A stretch of 64,000 bases of DNA from Bacillus sp. OV166 (GTDB taxonomy: Bacteria; Bacillota; Bacilli; Bacillales; Cytobacillaceae). This document shows positions 1 through 11,225 of the stretch, one piece after another (the first letter of the stretch is position 1; the number at the start of each line of letters is the position of its first letter). A model generated the notes under the pieces. The model saw nothing but the letters and a program-made list of their open reading frames with translations. It did no database searches and was not told where the DNA came from. Made by a program: the position numbers and the translations under genes. The stretch covers positions 1 to 64,000 of the forward strand of contig NZ_FXWM01000001.1 of the NCBI RefSeq assembly GCF_900177675.1, read 5' to 3'.

Positions 1-374
1 TTGAGTTTGAAGCTTTAGAGGGTGCCGAACCATTAAAGGGCGCAAAGGTGTTGTCACTCGAGAGTTTTGGGGAGCTAACTGACTCTGATCGGGTGCTGCT
101 TTTCTCGCGGTATGCAAGTGATGAGGACGCCATGGAGGTGGCCGCTCAACTTCAGGAAAAGGCGATTCCTTTTGTGGCTGTTTCCACGGCTGTTCCGGAG
201 GGTGGAAAATTGCAAGAGTTGGCCGATCTCCATATCGATTTGCGGCTGACGAAAGGCCTCCTCCCCGATGATTTTGGAAATCGCTATGGGTATCCGTCAT
301 CGATGGCAGCATTATTCGTTTATTTCGGCTTGAAATTTACGATTGAGGAGATTTTAGCAGAATATGAGGAGTAA
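1..374 (+). CDS. ywjG: DUF2529 protein YwjG, 3' part
   Basis: The reading frame is open to the left window edge (first complete codon at base 3), so the N-terminus is missing. The visible 123 or so residues match my memory of the C-terminal half of B. subtilis YwjG: TDSDRVLLF, then a VAVS strand, a HID motif, RYGYPS and a final FTIEEILAEY helix. The fold looks like a SIS-type sugar-phosphate-binding domain (inference); the function is unknown. In B. subtilis it lies between spo0F and pyrG, and here too it converges on pyrG. The valine codon at 48 is an internal GTG, not a start. Confidence 0.85.
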   Translation, partial: EFEALEGAEPLKGAKVLSLESFGELTDSDRVLLFSRYASDEDAMEVAAQLQEKAIPFVAVSTAVPEGGKLQELADLHIDLRLTKGLLPDDFGNRYGYPSSMAALFVYFGLKFTIEEILAEYEE

Positions 375-400
375 AACGGGGTGAATAACCCTGTTTTTTT
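375..400 (+). terminator. Terminator after ywjG
   Basis: ACGGGGT (376-382) pairs with ACCCTGT (388-394), with one G-U pair and a 5-base loop, followed by a run of T. It starts directly after the ywjG stop codon. Confidence 0.75.
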
Positions 401-456
401 TATTGCCCTTGATTATTTCCCGGGGGGTTAAGAGGTCAAAAATATAGACTTTTGGC

Positions 457-591
457 TTTTGTGCCATTTTGGGGTGGTTTTGTGTCAATTCCAGGTGGTT
501 TTGTGCATTTTCGGCATGCTTTTGTGCTATTTTCAAAGGGTTTTGTGCCATTTTGAAGTAGTTTTGTACAATTAGACAATAAATGGAAATT
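457..591. repeat. 21-bp degenerate array, TTTTGTG word, copy 1
   Basis: The word TTTTGTG/TTTTGTA begins at 457, 478, 499, 520, 541 and 562, exactly 21 bases apart each time. The rest of each unit is loosely conserved (about GCCATTTTNNAAGTGG). After the last word comes CAATTAGACA, then an AT stretch and TGGAAA (to 591). The array at 11321-11515 ends with the same sequence. It lies between the convergent ywjG and pyrG terminators. Because 21 is divisible by 3, any frame gives seven-residue pseudo-repeats (AQNxxKM on the minus strand); I do not regard the 354-755 minus frame as a gene. Confidence 0.85.
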
Positions 592-609
592 ATCCTCATA
601 ATGCTAATA

Positions 610-711
610 CCATTTTTACAAAAATCCCCTATATATATTTCACTGCAAGTTTCCATTTTATAAAAATCGCCTTTGTATAATCTGACACAAATACCCTTTT
701 TATAAAAACCC
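610..711. repeat. Three degenerate CC-TTTTTAYAAAAA-CC units
   Basis: Near-palindromic units of about 19 bp at 610-629, 653-671 and 694-711, spaced 43 and 41 bp apart, directly after the 21-bp array. Each is a T-run then an A-run flanked by CC and sits in the rest of the ywjG-pyrG gap. No gene is supported here. Confidence 0.5.
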
Positions 712-712
712 A

Positions 713-750
713 AAGATAAAAAAACAGGACCAGCAACTAAACTGGTCCTG
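713..750 (-). terminator. pyrG terminator
   Basis: CAGGACCAG (725-733) pairs perfectly with CTGGTCCTG (742-750) across an 8-base loop. On the minus strand the stem is followed by a T-rich stretch (the A-run 713-724). It lies 10 bases beyond the pyrG stop codon. Confidence 0.85.
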
Positions 751-760
751 ACCACAAAAT

Positions 761-2371
<1,611 letters not shown>

Positions 2372-2454
2372 TTATACAGTTTGTACATTATTCAGTTTGT
2401 TTAAGGGTTTTTGTAAAAAAATATTTTCCTTACGCCCGAAAAAATTTGGAACAA

Positions 2455-2528
2455 TAAAAAACGCTCTCCTACTCTTAGTAGGGAGCGTATTATAAGTAAA
2501 TAACGTATCGTCCTTTTTTAAGGAGCCC
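2455..2528 (-). promoter_or_regulatory. pyrG leader: CTP-sensing attenuator
   Basis: On the minus strand the predicted transcript begins GGGCTCC (first G at 2528). About 40 nt later comes a hairpin, 5' arm ACGCTCCCTAC, 3' arm GTAGGAGAGCGT, followed by six T (terminator 2455-2490). A GGGC start plus a C/U-rich CTCCCT in the 5' arm are the two hallmarks of the B. subtilis pyrG mechanism: at low CTP, RNA polymerase adds extra G residues and the poly-G tract pairs with CUCCCU, preventing termination. The match of both elements and their spacing is seen here; the mechanism is taken from B. subtilis. Confidence 0.85.
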
Positions 2529-2535
2529 AAAAGTG

Positions 2536-2564
2536 ATTCTACAAGGGCACGAATAAAATGTCAA
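2536..2564 (-). promoter_or_regulatory. pyrG sigma-A promoter
   Basis: Read on the minus strand: -35 TTGACA (2559-2564), 17-bp spacer, -10 TAGAAT (2536-2541), then seven bases to the first G of GGGCTCC at 2528. It lies just beyond the rpoE stop codon, so pyrG is transcribed separately from rpoE. Confidence 0.85.
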
Positions 2565-2569
2565 GTCGA

Positions 2570-3139
2570 TTAGTCTTCTTCTACTTCCTCTTCTTCAAAC
2601 ACTTCTTCTTCCTCAAGATCATCATCGAGGTCATCTTCTTCATCGAGGTCAATCTCAAGCTCGTCCTCGATCACATCATCATCATCGTCTTCGTCAAACT
2701 CATCTACTTCGTCGATATCAAGATCATCTTCATCATCAAGTAGATCATCCTCATCATCAAAGTCATCAAAATCATCTTCAATTTCATCCACTTCATCGAT
2801 TTCATCGAAATCTTCTTCGTCGACAACCTTCTTCGCCTTTTTCTTCTTAGGTTTCACAACAGTGACAACTTCTTCCTCAGCAGTATCGACTGGATACCAA
2901 ACGCGAAGTCCCCAGCGGTTACTTCCTAATGAAAGGAAACGGCCATCTACATTTATGTCGGTGTAAAATTGTGCTAGTCTTGTTTGAATTTCTTGCTCAG
3001 TAATCCCAGATGCCTTCTTAATTTCTTTTAATAGATCATTAAAGGCAATCGGTTCCTTACTATTTTTCAAAAATTCAAAAGCCATTTCCATAAGGGAAAA
3101 CTCTTTTAATTCCTCTTTTGAGTATTGTGCTAAACTCAA
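2570..3139 (-). CDS. rpoE: RNA polymerase delta subunit RpoE
   Basis: Delta subunit of Gram-positive RNA polymerase; it raises transcriptional specificity and polymerase recycling. Residues 1-90 form the HARE-HTH domain (QYSKEELKEFSLMEMAFE, then GRFLSLGSNRWGLRVWYP). A lysine patch (KPKKKKAKK) follows, and then a long Asp/Glu tail of about 80 residues, the known architecture. I place the start at the TTG at 3139 (SLAQYSKEEL) because the AAGGAA ribosome site is 9 bases from it but directly abuts the GTG at 3148. The acid-rich tail produces antisense open frames that are not genes. Confidence 0.95.
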   Translation of the reverse strand: MSLAQYSKEELKEFSLMEMAFEFLKNSKEPIAFNDLLKEIKKASGITEQEIQTRLAQFYTDINVDGRFLSLGSNRWGLRVWYPVDTAEEEVVTVVKPKKKKAKKVVDEEDFDEIDEVDEIEDDFDDFDDEDDLLDDEDDLDIDEVDEFDEDDDDDVIEDELEIDLDEEDDLDDDLEEEEVFEEEEVEED

Positions 3140-3229
3140 TATGGGCACTTCCTTTCTCTATTTAACACTCTTAAATGAGTGATTAACGGACATAACAATA
3201 AGGTTGATTAATATAAACTTGAGAATTTT

Positions 3230-3289
3230 CCAGCTCCAGCTCCCAGCGACTAGTGTACTTCGCTAAATGGGCGCTTCCGCTTTTCTCTT
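3230..3289 (-). repeat. Type A intergenic repeat, internally deleted
   Basis: Read on the minus strand it runs GAGAAAAGCGGAAGCGCCC-ATTTAG, then jumps to CGAAGTACACTAGTCGCTGGG. Both ends match the full-length copies at 24452 and 26304, but the central 80 or so bases are missing. It lies upstream of rpoE and about 60 bases past the small membrane-protein gene. Confidence 0.7.
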
Positions 3290-3351
3290 AAAAATACATA
3301 TTCTTCATTATAAACAAATTCTTCCGGTTTATGCTAGTGCTAGTCGTTGTT

Positions 3352-3558
3352 TCATTTGAATTTTTGCGGATGGGTCTTTTCACTATCAGTTTTCTTAGTT
3401 TTCTTGGCTTGCTTCTGCTTTTTCATCTCCTTAATAGATATCACTAGAAAGAAGATTGCTAGCAGCAAGAACGAAACCGCGCCCAACTGACGTTGATAGA
3501 GATAATTTAATGGCCAGGCACAAACAATTAAAACCACCAATATATGACTTACCTTCAT
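3352..3558 (-). CDS. Small membrane protein, unknown
   Basis: Encodes 68 residues: an N-terminal hydrophobic stretch (HILVVLIVCAWPLNYLY), a second one (LGAVSFLLLAIFFLVISI), then a lysine-rich cytoplasmic-type tail of about 25 residues. The ATG has an AGGTGAG ribosome site three bases upstream. I do not recognise a family. It lies alone between icmF and rpoE, on the same strand as both. The clean start, two membrane segments and a positive tail after the second segment support a real small protein rather than a chance frame. Confidence 0.55.
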   Translation of the reverse strand: MKVSHILVVLIVCAWPLNYLYQRQLGAVSFLLLAIFFLVISIKEMKKQKQAKKTKKTDSEKTHPQKFK

Positions 3559-3654
3559 TTGCTCACCTGCCCAAAACCCTCGGAGTATGTACGCTAAATC
3601 GATTATATAAGATTAACGCAGATATTAATATCTCATAAAATAAGTTTTATTACA

Positions 3655-3703
3655 AAAATTGGTGTCAGGCACCATGTGAAATATTCACATGGTGCCTGAC
3701 ACC
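3655..3703 (-). terminator. GGTGTCAGGCACC palindrome as icmF terminator
   Basis: GGTGTCAGGCACC (3661-3673) and its exact complement (3691-3703) flank ATGTGAAATATTCACAT, itself palindromic, giving a near-perfect 43-base hairpin. On the minus strand it begins 5 bases after the icmF stop and is followed by AATTTTTG, so it can act as an intrinsic terminator. The same sequence recurs at 26468 and 51439. Confidence 0.75.
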
Positions 3704-3708
3704 GTACT

Positions 3709-6700
3709 CTACATATTTCGTCGATATTGTCCGCCCACTTCGTACAGGGCTCTCGTGATTTGCCCGAGGCTGGCTACTTTAACGGTTTCCATTAATTCGG
3801 CAAAAATATTGCCATTGTTGACGGCGGCCTCTTTTAAGCGCTTCAATGCTCCCACTGAAGCATCTGCATGACTTTCCTGGAAGGCCCGTAAATTGACGAT
3901 CTGCAATTCCTTCTCTTCGTAAGATGCACGCGCTAATTCCATATTGTTGACATCTTCCGCTGACGGAGGATTCGGATTCAAATACGTATTAACGCCGATA
4001 ATCGGTAATTCGCCGGTGTGCTTTTTCATTTCATAATACATTGATTCATCTTGAATTTTACCGCGCTGATACTGTGTTTCCATTGAACCAAGCACACCTC
4101 CGCGGTCATTCAAACGCTCAAACTCTTGTAATACCGCTTCCTCGACCAGATCGGTAAGCTCCTCAACAATAAACGAACCTTGCAACGGATTTTCATTTTT
4201 CGCTAAACCATGTTCTTTGGTAATAATCATCTGAATCGCCATCGCCCGGCGTACTGATTCTTCCGTTGGCGTCGTAATGGCCTCATCATATGCATTTGTA
4301 TGGAGCGAATTACAGTTATCCTGCAGGGCCATTAACGCCTGCAGTGTCGTCCGGATATCATTAAAATCAATTTCTTGGGCATGAAGCGAACGGCCAGACG
4401 TCTGGACATGATACTTTAATTTTTGACTGCGCTCGTTGGCGCCGTATTTATTGCGCATCACCGTTGCCCAAATTCGTCGTGCGACACGGCCAATCACCGT
4501 ATATTCTGGATCCAAGCCATTCGAGAAAAAGAACGACAAGTTCGGGGCAAAATCATCAATATTCATGCCGCGGCTTAAATAGTATTCCACATACGTAAAC
4601 CCATTTGACAATGTAAACGCCAGCTGCGAAATCGGATTTGCACCGGCTTCCGCAATATGATAGCCCGAAATCGACACTGAATAATAATTGCGGACTAGAT
4701 GTTCGATGAAATATTGCTGAATATCACCCATCATCCTTAGAGCAAACTCGGTTGAGAAAATACATGTATTTTGACCTTGGTCTTCTTTTAAAATATCGGC
4801 CTGCACCGTACCGCGCACCGTCCGTAACGTATAGGCCCGTACCTCCGCAAACTCTTCAACCGTTAACACACGGCCAAGTTCCGCTTCCTTCCGCTGCACC
4901 TGCTGATCGATCGCTGTATTCATAAACATCGCTAAAATGATCGGTGCTGGTCCATTAATCGTCATCGAAACCGATGTCGACGGATGGCACAGGTCAAAGC
5001 CTTCATATAGCTTTTTCATATCATCTAGCGTACAAACATTGACGCCGCTTTCCCCGATTTTCCCGAAAATATCCGGGCGGTAATCCGGGTCTTCACCGTA
5101 AAGCGTCACGGAGTCAAACGCGGTACTTAACCGTTTCGCCTCATCATCCTTCGATAAATAATGGAAGCGGCGATTCGTCCGCTCCGGTGTCCCTTCGCCC
5201 GCAAACTGCCGTTTCGGATCTTCCCCCTCACGCTTGAACGGGAATACACCCGCCGTATACGGGAACGAACCCGGCACATTTTCCTGGTAGACCCAGCGGA
5301 GAATTTCACCATAATCCTTATACCTCGGCAGCACCACTTTCGGAATGTCAAGCCCTGAAAGGCTTTTCGTTTTTAACACCGTGATAATCTCTTTATCACG
5401 AATCCTCGTCACAAACTTATCGCCAGAATAGGCCGCCTTTGTCTGTGCCCACGAATCAAGAATTTTACGTGATTCTGGTGTCAGACGCGCCTCGGTTTCT
5501 TGCTTCACCACTTCTAAAGCAGCAATCACCGCCGCATCGCTTACCGCTTCGATCGCCCCTTCTAACTGAAATAACTTCCGGGCAATATTCGCCTGTTCTT
5601 CAGCTTTCTTATGATAACCGCGCACCGTTTCGGATATTTCACGTAAATAATAACGACGGTCGGTTGGTATAATCACATTTTGCTTCTCCACAAGGGCATT
5701 TTTACTAAAAGAAGTCACCCAGCCGGTGCCCATTTTGTCATTAATTTTTTCAATCAAGGCCGCGAACAATGCATTCGTGCCCAGGTCATTGAACTGACTC
5801 GCAATCGTTCCATAAACCGGCATATCATCGATGTCTTTTTCAAACAGCATATGGCTCCGCTGATACTGCTTTTGAACCTGGCGCCTTGCATCCTCCGAGC
5901 CCTTGCGCTCAAACTTATTAATGACAATCAGGTCAGCAAAATCAATCATATCAATCTTTTCAAGCTGGGACGGCGCTCCAAATTCACTCGTCATCACGTA
6001 CAAGGAAACATCGCAAATCTCCGTGATTTCCGCATCCCCCTGGCCAATCCCGCTCGTTTCGACAATCACAAGGTCAAAGCCAGCAGCCTTCGTGACGGCA
6101 ACCGCATCGCTGATCGCCAGTGATAATTCACTTTTCGAATGCCTTGTCGCCAGACTGCGCATATACACATTCGGCGAAAAAATTGCATTCATGCGGATCC
6201 GGTCCCCTAACAGCGCACCGCCTGTCTTTTGCTTGGTTGGATCCACCGATAGAATCGCCACCTTTTTATCCGGCAATTCATTAATAAAGCGGCGGATCAA
6301 TTCATCGGTCAACGAACTTTTTCCGGCTCCGCCCGTACCCGTGATTCCGACGACCGGAATCCGCTTCTCCAGTGACTTTACTTGGTCAAGCACCTGCTCA
6401 ACCGTTGCTGCCGCCTCGTTCCGTTTATCAACATGAAGTTCTGCCAAGGTAATCAACTTCGCCACCGCATTCACATCACCCGTCGGAAGCTTCTCCATTT
6501 GTTCAGCCACATCCAGCGGAACCGTCGCAAAATCGCACTCCTCCAGCATCCGGTCAATCATACCTTGAAGCCCTAACTTCCGGCCATCTTCCGGTGAAAA
6601 AATCCACGCAATCCCGTACTCATGAAGCTCATTTATTTCCCGCGGGATAATCACACCGCCGCCGCCGCCATAAATGCGGATGTTCGGCGCCCCTTTTTCC

Positions 6701-6954
6701 TTCAGTAAATCGTACATATATTTAAAGTATTCAACATGCCCGCCTTGATACGAAGAAATCGCAATCCCCTGCACATCCTCCTGAATCGCCGCGTTGACAA
6801 CCTCCTCAACCGAGCGATTATGGCCAAGATGAATGACCTCGGCACCACTTGCCTGAAGAATACGCCTCATAATATTGATGGAAGCATCATGCCCGTCAAA
6901 CAAACTAGAAGCCGTGACAAAGCGAATATGATGCTTCGGCTGATAAATTCCCAT
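3709..6954 (-). CDS. icmF: Isobutyryl-CoA mutase fused, IcmF
   Basis: Adenosylcobalamin enzyme that interconverts isobutyryl-CoA and n-butyryl-CoA (some also act on isovaleryl/pivalyl-CoA), with its own G-protein chaperone built in. The 1081-residue order is typical. Residues 1-140 are the B12-binding domain (D20-x-H22 in FDGHDAS, then a GGGGG segment near 96-100). Residues 200-420 are a MeaB-like GTPase with P-loop [12 protein letters not shown] (203-214), [15 protein letters not shown] and NKFE. The remainder is the mutase TIM barrel. AAAGGAGG lies six bases before the ATG. As last gene of the acyl-CoA degradation cluster it likely feeds branched-chain acids into beta-oxidation. Confidence 0.95.
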   Translation of the reverse strand: MGIYQPKHHIRFVTASSLFDGHDASINIMRRILQASGAEVIHLGHNRSVEEVVNAAIQEDVQGIAISSYQGGHVEYFKYMYDLLKEKGAPNIRIYGGGGGVIIPREINELHEYGIAWIFSPEDGRKLGLQGMIDRMLEECDFATVPLDVAEQMEKLPTGDVNAVAKLITLAELHVDKRNEAAATVEQVLDQVKSLEKRIPVVGITGTGGAGKSSLTDELIRRFINELPDKKVAILSVDPTKQKTGGALLGDRIRMNAIFSPNVYMRSLATRHSKSELSLAISDAVAVTKAAGFDLVIVETSGIGQGDAEITEICDVSLYVMTSEFGAPSQLEKIDMIDFADLIVINKFERKGSEDARRQVQKQYQRSHMLFEKDIDDMPVYGTIASQFNDLGTNALFAALIEKINDKMGTGWVTSFSKNALVEKQNVIIPTDRRYYLREISETVRGYHKKAEEQANIARKLFQLEGAIEAVSDAAVIAALEVVKQETEARLTPESRKILDSWAQTKAAYSGDKFVTRIRDKEIITVLKTKSLSGLDIPKVVLPRYKDYGEILRWVYQENVPGSFPYTAGVFPFKREGEDPKRQFAGEGTPERTNRRFHYLSKDDEAKRLSTAFDSVTLYGEDPDYRPDIFGKIGESGVNVCTLDDMKKLYEGFDLCHPSTSVSMTINGPAPIILAMFMNTAIDQQVQRKEAELGRVLTVEEFAEVRAYTLRTVRGTVQADILKEDQGQNTCIFSTEFALRMMGDIQQYFIEHLVRNYYSVSISGYHIAEAGANPISQLAFTLSNGFTYVEYYLSRGMNIDDFAPNLSFFFSNGLDPEYTVIGRVARRIWATVMRNKYGANERSQKLKYHVQTSGRSLHAQEIDFNDIRTTLQALMALQDNCNSLHTNAYDEAITTPTEESVRRAMAIQMIITKEHGLAKNENPLQGSFIVEELTDLVEEAVLQEFERLNDRGGVLGSMETQYQRGKIQDESMYYEMKKHTGELPIIGVNTYLNPNPPSAEDVNNMELARASYEEKELQIVNLRAFQESHADASVGALKRLKEAAVNNGNIFAELMETVKVASLGQITRALYEVGGQYRRNM

Positions 6955-7065
6955 CGTAGTCCTCCTTTTAGACCATCTTTATTAAAAATAAACGCATCTA
7001 CTTTTAGCCCATTCAGACCATTTTATAAAAATGAACTCCATTCACTGTTCGCAACTTAATCAGCA

Positions 7066-7707
7066 TTACGACTTTGCTTGTGTGGACGAATGAATGCCGT
7101 GAAACAATTGATCGGTTTGCAGGTCAATGTATTCATCGAGTGTATATAATTTTTGCAGCGCCCAGCGGCGGAACGCCCACATTTGGCCCTCGACAATAAT
7201 GTTATGGGAAATCAATTCGATCTGCTTTTCTGATAGCTGCAGCTCGCCATTGTCGACGCACCTTGTGATCAAGCTCTCAAACATCGCCGCCATTTCCATT
7301 TCTTTTTTCAGCACATAGGGAAGGGCATCCTTCGTCAGCGATTTGGCTTCTTGATACATGACAAGAACCTCATCCTGCATCTCATCAATCACTCGGAAAT
7401 AATGACGGACACCCATCTTCAGGCTCAAAAGCGTGCCTTTTTTCTGCTCGAGATCCTGCTCGAGGCGCTCGCGAACATGATCATAGATACTGTCGCAAAC
7501 GAGATAAAGGACGTCTTCCTTGGAGCGGATGTACTCATAAAGTGTCCCGATGCTAAAACCGGCCGCTTTCGCGATTTCCCTTGTCGTTGTCCGATGAAAT
7601 CCCTTTTCCTTAAAAAGGCTGACGGCCCCTTTGATCATTTGATCACGCCTTTTCTGAACCAGACGTTCATCCTTTACAGAAGCCAGTACTTCCCGCTTTT
7701 CCATCAT
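7066..7707 (-). CDS. TetR-family repressor of the acyl-CoA cluster
   Basis: 213-residue TetR/AcrR regulator. The DNA-binding domain spans about residues 18-65, with the helix-turn-helix TTREIAKAAGFSIGTLYEYI followed by RSKEDVLYLV. The C-terminal helical domain is the presumed acyl-CoA sensor. It lies 12 bases downstream of acdA and upstream of icmF, inside the cluster it probably controls. The most likely operator is the perfect TGAATG-AG-CATTCA repeat between the fadF promoter elements (15211-15224), with a second copy upstream of the thiolase. It is functionally FadR-like, but I did not confirm it as the orthologue of B. subtilis FadR (YsiA). Confidence 0.85.
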   Translation of the reverse strand: MMEKREVLASVKDERLVQKRRDQMIKGAVSLFKEKGFHRTTTREIAKAAGFSIGTLYEYIRSKEDVLYLVCDSIYDHVRERLEQDLEQKKGTLLSLKMGVRHYFRVIDEMQDEVLVMYQEAKSLTKDALPYVLKKEMEMAAMFESLITRCVDNGELQLSEKQIELISHNIIVEGQMWAFRRWALQKLYTLDEYIDLQTDQLFHGIHSSTQAKS

Positions 7708-7719
7708 GCTCTAACCGCC

Positions 7720-8859
7720 TTATTTCGTGATCATCCGTGAGATAACGAGGCGTTGAATTTCTTGTGTTCCCTCGTAAATTTGCGTGATTTTTGCATCGCG
7801 CATAAATCGCTCAACTGGATAATCCTTTGTATAGCCATACCCGCCAAAAACTTGTACGGCCTCGGTTGTTACCTTCATCGCTGTATCGCCAGCAAATAAC
7901 TTGGACATCGCTGACTCCTTGCCGTACGGCAGACCTTGTGACTCCAGCCATGCCGCTTGATAGGTTAATAATCTCGATGCCTCAATCCCGGTTGCCATAT
8001 CCGCCAGCTTAAAGCCGATTCCTTGATTGGCGGCGATTGGTTTCCCAAATTGATGGCGTTCCTTTGCATAATCCACTGCAGCATCGAGCGCCCCTTGAGC
8101 AATTCCGACGGCTTGCGCAGCGATGCCATTGCGGCCGCCATCAAGCGTCTGCATGGCAATTTTAAAGCCTTCGCCTTCTGCGCCGAGTCGATTGGCAACA
8201 GGAACCTTGCAATCTTCAAAAATAATTTCCGTTGTGGGCGAGGAACGAATGCCGAGTTTCTTTTCTTTTTTCCCAACCGAGAAGCCTGGGAAGTCGCTCT
8301 CGATAATAAACGCGGTTGTTCCTCTTTGTTTACTTGTTGGATCGGTTAATGCAAATACGACATAAATGTCGGCCACACCACCATTTGTAATAAAGATTTT
8401 CGAACCATTAAGGACATAGTGATCTCCTTCTAGGCGTGCAGTTGTTCTCATCCCGCCTGCATCCGAACCGCTGCCAGGCTCTGTTAAGCCGTACGCGCCA
8501 ATTTTGGTTCCTTCTGCCATTGGGCGCAGATAGGTTTGCTTTTGCTCCTCACTGCCAAATTTGTAAATCGGCCAGCCGGCTAGAGACGTATGGGCGGAGA
8601 GCATCACGCCTGTCGATGCATCAACACGAGACAGTTCTTCGACGGCAATACAGTAAGCAAGATAATCGCTGCCAATCCCGCCGTATTCTTCCGGCCACGG
8701 AATTCCGGTTAAGCCAAGCTCCGCCATTTTGTCAAAAATCTCGCGGTCAAAGCGCTCTTCCTCATCCCGCTCTGCGGCTGTCGGTGCTACTTCATTGCGC
8801 GCAAAATCCCGTACCATTTTCCGGATCATTTCATGTTCTTCAGAAAGTTTAAAGTTCAT
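7720..8859 (-). CDS. acdA: Acyl-CoA dehydrogenase AcdA
   Basis: FAD enzyme for the first oxidation step of beta-oxidation, passing electrons to ETF. The 379 residues match B. subtilis AcdA closely from memory: [20 protein letters not shown] at the start, [12 protein letters not shown] and FITNGG in the FAD/substrate region, and the C-terminal [11 protein letters not shown], whose Glu is the catalytic base. AGGAGG lies seven bases before the ATG. B. subtilis also has acdA near rpoE and fadF. It is separated from the upstream dehydrogenase by a 250-bp nested repeat. Confidence 0.95.
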   Translation of the reverse strand: MNFKLSEEHEMIRKMVRDFARNEVAPTAAERDEEERFDREIFDKMAELGLTGIPWPEEYGGIGSDYLAYCIAVEELSRVDASTGVMLSAHTSLAGWPIYKFGSEEQKQTYLRPMAEGTKIGAYGLTEPGSGSDAGGMRTTARLEGDHYVLNGSKIFITNGGVADIYVVFALTDPTSKQRGTTAFIIESDFPGFSVGKKEKKLGIRSSPTTEIIFEDCKVPVANRLGAEGEGFKIAMQTLDGGRNGIAAQAVGIAQGALDAAVDYAKERHQFGKPIAANQGIGFKLADMATGIEASRLLTYQAAWLESQGLPYGKESAMSKLFAGDTAMKVTTEAVQVFGGYGYTKDYPVERFMRDAKITQIYEGTQEIQRLVISRMITK

Positions 8860-8918
8860 TTCAAGTCCTCCTATTTGGATGAATATATATTAAAAGATTA
8901 AGATTTGAACTCAGATTA

Positions 8919-9164
8919 CTGTCTAGCTTCAGCGCCTAGGGGCTCGGGGTCATAAGCTTATCTAGTTTCGGCTCCTTGGGACTCGAGTCATAAACCACCC
9001 CCTGAAGAAGGCAAAAAGCGCCTTCTTGCAGGGTGCGTCTTATGCCTTCGTCCCAGGACAGTCGCCTCCACATTTAATTCAATCTGTCCTGAAGGTTAAA
9101 AAGCAACCTCCAAGCCAGCTCGTCTTATGCCTGTCGCCCCTGGACAAGGCGCTTCCGCTTTTCT
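8919..9164 (-). repeat. Type B repeat with a second repeat nested inside
   Basis: Read on the minus strand, it starts AGAAAAGCGG one base after the stop codon of the upstream dehydrogenase and ends GAAGCTAGACAG at 8919. The arms (GCGCCTTGTCCAGGGGCGAC-GGCATAAG and CTTATGACCCCGAGCCCCTAG) form an imperfect inverted repeat. Relative to the copy at 30419-30541 it is interrupted by a related but distinct unit at about 8959-9080, which has its own hairpin (GAAGGCGCTTTTTGCCTTC) and ends CTAGATA. It fills the 305-bp gap; no gene is present. Confidence 0.85.
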
Positions 9165-10295
9165 TTAGAGATGCTTACTAATCACAATCCGTTGAATTTC
9201 GCTCGTGCCTTCATAAATTTCGGTTATTTTCGCGTCACGGAAATAGCGTTCAACTGGATAATCTTCGGTATAGCCGTAGCCGCCAAATACTTGGATCGCT
9301 TCGGTTGTTACCTCGACTGCTGTTTTGGTCGCGAACAGTTTCGCTATCGACGCCTCCAAGGTACATTTCAACCCTTGATTTCTCAGGTAGGCTGCCCGAT
9401 AGACTAATAGTTTTGCCGCTTCGACACTGGTCGCCATGTCGGCTAGTTTGAAACCAATCCCTTGTTGGCGGGCGATCAGCTTGCCAAATTGCTGGCGGTC
9501 TTGGGCATAGGTGGTTGCGGCTGACAGTGCGGCCTCCGCAATCCCTAGTGCTTGGGTAGCAATCCCAATGCGGCCGACATCAAGGTTCGCCATCGCGATT
9601 TTAAAGCCCTCGCCTTCTGCGCCGAGTAGGTTCTCTGCTGGAACTTGCATGTCCTCGAACGTAAGCTGGACAGTTCTCGAACCATGCAAACCCATCTTCT
9701 TCTCATCCTTACCGACGATAAAGCCCGGGGTATTTTTTTCAACGATAAACGCAGAAATTCCCTTGCTGCCCTGTTCCGGATTCGTTTTGGCAAAAACAAT
9801 ATAGACATCGGCCTCGCCGCCGTTCGTAATGAACACCTTTGAGCCGTTAATGACGTAATGATCACCCTTCTTGACCGCACGGGATTTTAAGCTGGCGGCA
9901 TCGGAACCTGAACTTGGCTCGGTTAAGCAAAACGCGCCAAGGTACTCCCCTGAAGCAAGCTTCGGCACATACTTATTTTTCTGTTCTTCTGAGCCAAAAT
10001 AGACGATCGGGTTGGTGCAGACCGAGGTATGGACTGAAAGAATCACTCCCACCGTCGCACTGACTTTGGACAGCTCATGAATCGCTAGGATATAGGAGGT
10101 GAAGTCCATCGCGGCCCCGCCGTATTTTTCAGGTACAGGAATCCCCATCAGGCCAAGTTCGCCCATTTTGCGGAGGATTTCGCGCGGGAATTCGCCTCTT
10201 TCCATATTTTCAATAAACGGTGCAATTTCGCTGTTGGCAAAATCGCGAACCATTTTACGCATCATTTCTTGTTCTTCGGTGAATGAAAGATTCAT
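9165..10295 (-). CDS. mmgC: Acyl-CoA dehydrogenase, MmgC-like
   Basis: Second FAD-dependent acyl-CoA dehydrogenase of the cluster, 376 residues, resembling B. subtilis MmgC (short/branched-chain acyl-CoA). It shows [43 protein letters not shown] and the catalytic-base motif [12 protein letters not shown] start it at the ATG at 10295 ([14 protein letters not shown]) with GGGGAG seven bases upstream, rather than 17 codons earlier. Its stop codon abuts the repeat at 8919-9164. The pair with AcdA suggests different chain-length or branching preference. Confidence 0.93.
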   Translation of the reverse strand: MNLSFTEEQEMMRKMVRDFANSEIAPFIENMERGEFPREILRKMGELGLMGIPVPEKYGGAAMDFTSYILAIHELSKVSATVGVILSVHTSVCTNPIVYFGSEEQKNKYVPKLASGEYLGAFCLTEPSSGSDAASLKSRAVKKGDHYVINGSKVFITNGGEADVYIVFAKTNPEQGSKGISAFIVEKNTPGFIVGKDEKKMGLHGSRTVQLTFEDMQVPAENLLGAEGEGFKIAMANLDVGRIGIATQALGIAEAALSAATTYAQDRQQFGKLIARQQGIGFKLADMATSVEAAKLLVYRAAYLRNQGLKCTLEASIAKLFATKTAVEVTTEAIQVFGGYGYTEDYPVERYFRDAKITEIYEGTSEIQRIVISKHL

Positions 10296-10373
10296 GGTGG
10301 TCTCCCCTTTGGAAGAATGTAAAATCGTGGTACTCATCATCATCACGACCCCTTTTTCGAAGAAATGCTGTGT

Positions 10374-11225
10374 TTATTCGTACGTATAAAAACCGCGTCC
10401 TGTTTTCTTACCGAGCCAGCCTGCTTTCACATATTTACGGAGGAGCGGGCAGGGACGGTATTTGTCGTCGCCAAAACCTTGGTGAAGCGTTTCCATAATA
10501 TACAGGCATGTATCTAGGCCGATAAAATCGGCCAAGGTTAACGGCCCCATTGGGTGGTTCATGCCGAGCTTCATGACTTCGTCGATCGCTTCCTTCGTAG
10601 CCACGCCCTCGTAAAGCGTATAAATCGCTTCGTTGATCATTGGCATCAGAATGCGGTTTGAGACAAAACCAGGGAAATCATTGACTTCAACCGGTACCTT
10701 GCTTAAGGTTTTTGTCATATCTTCAATGACTTGGTACACTTCATCAGCAGTCGCGAGGCCGCGAATGATTTCGACGAGCTTCATGACCGGAACCGGGTTC
10801 ATGAAGTGCATGCCGATGACTTTTTCCGGACGCTTCGTTGCTGCCGCAATTTCGGTGATTGGCAGTGATGAGGTATTGCTCGCTAGTATTGTATGTGCTG
10901 GGGTAATTTCATCGAGTTGGGCAAAGATTTTTGTTTTGATGTCCATATTTTCAACGGCAGCCTCAATGACAAGGTCGACGTCACTGGCATCATTTAGGTC
11001 GGTTGAAGTGGTGATGTTGCTGAGAACTTCCTGTTTTTGCTCTTCGGTCAGGCGCCCTTTATCAACGTTCCGTGTAAGTATTTTATTGATCCCTGCTAAG
11101 CCACGTTCCACAAATTCCGGTTTTAGATCATTTAAGATGACCGTGTATCCCGCCTGGGCACAAACTTGGGCAATCCCTGAGCCCATTTGTCCTGCACCGA
11201 TCACCATTAGCTTTGAAATTTTCAT
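10374..11225 (-). CDS. mmgB: 3-hydroxybutyryl-CoA dehydrogenase
   Basis: NAD-dependent oxidation of 3-hydroxyacyl-CoA to 3-ketoacyl-CoA. 283 residues. The Rossmann motif [17 protein letters not shown] lies near residues 9-25; [11 protein letters not shown] and [15 protein letters not shown] carry the catalytic His region; the C-terminal domain contains [23 protein letters not shown] lies five bases before the ATG. Between it and the upstream thiolase gene is a 371-bp gap with a 21-bp repeat array. Together with the thiolase and two dehydrogenases it makes a short-chain beta-oxidation set; no enoyl-CoA hydratase gene is in the window. Confidence 0.95.
   Translation of the reverse strand: MKISKLMVIGAGQMGSGIAQVCAQAGYTVILNDLKPEFVERGLAGINKILTRNVDKGRLTEEQKQEVLSNITTSTDLNDASDVDLVIEAAVENMDIKTKIFAQLDEITPAHTILASNTSSLPITEIAAATKRPEKVIGMHFMNPVPVMKLVEIIRGLATADEVYQVIEDMTKTLSKVPVEVNDFPGFVSNRILMPMINEAIYTLYEGVATKEAIDEVMKLGMNHPMGPLTLADFIGLDTCLYIMETLHQGFGDDKYRPCPLLRKYVKAGWLGKKTGRGFYTYE

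Noticed and set aside
354..755. 133-codon minus-strand open frame with AQNxxKM heptads
   Set aside because: It is produced by the 21-bp array (period divisible by three, few stops), has no ribosome site and overlaps the pyrG terminator.
2558..2743. Plus-strand frame of 61 codons rich in Ile/Phe
   Set aside because: Antisense of the acidic GAT/GAA-rich tail of rpoE.
5680..6436. Overlapping plus-strand frames of 147 and 177 codons
   Set aside because: Antisense to icmF, a strongly supported gene; no ribosome sites or recognisable domains.
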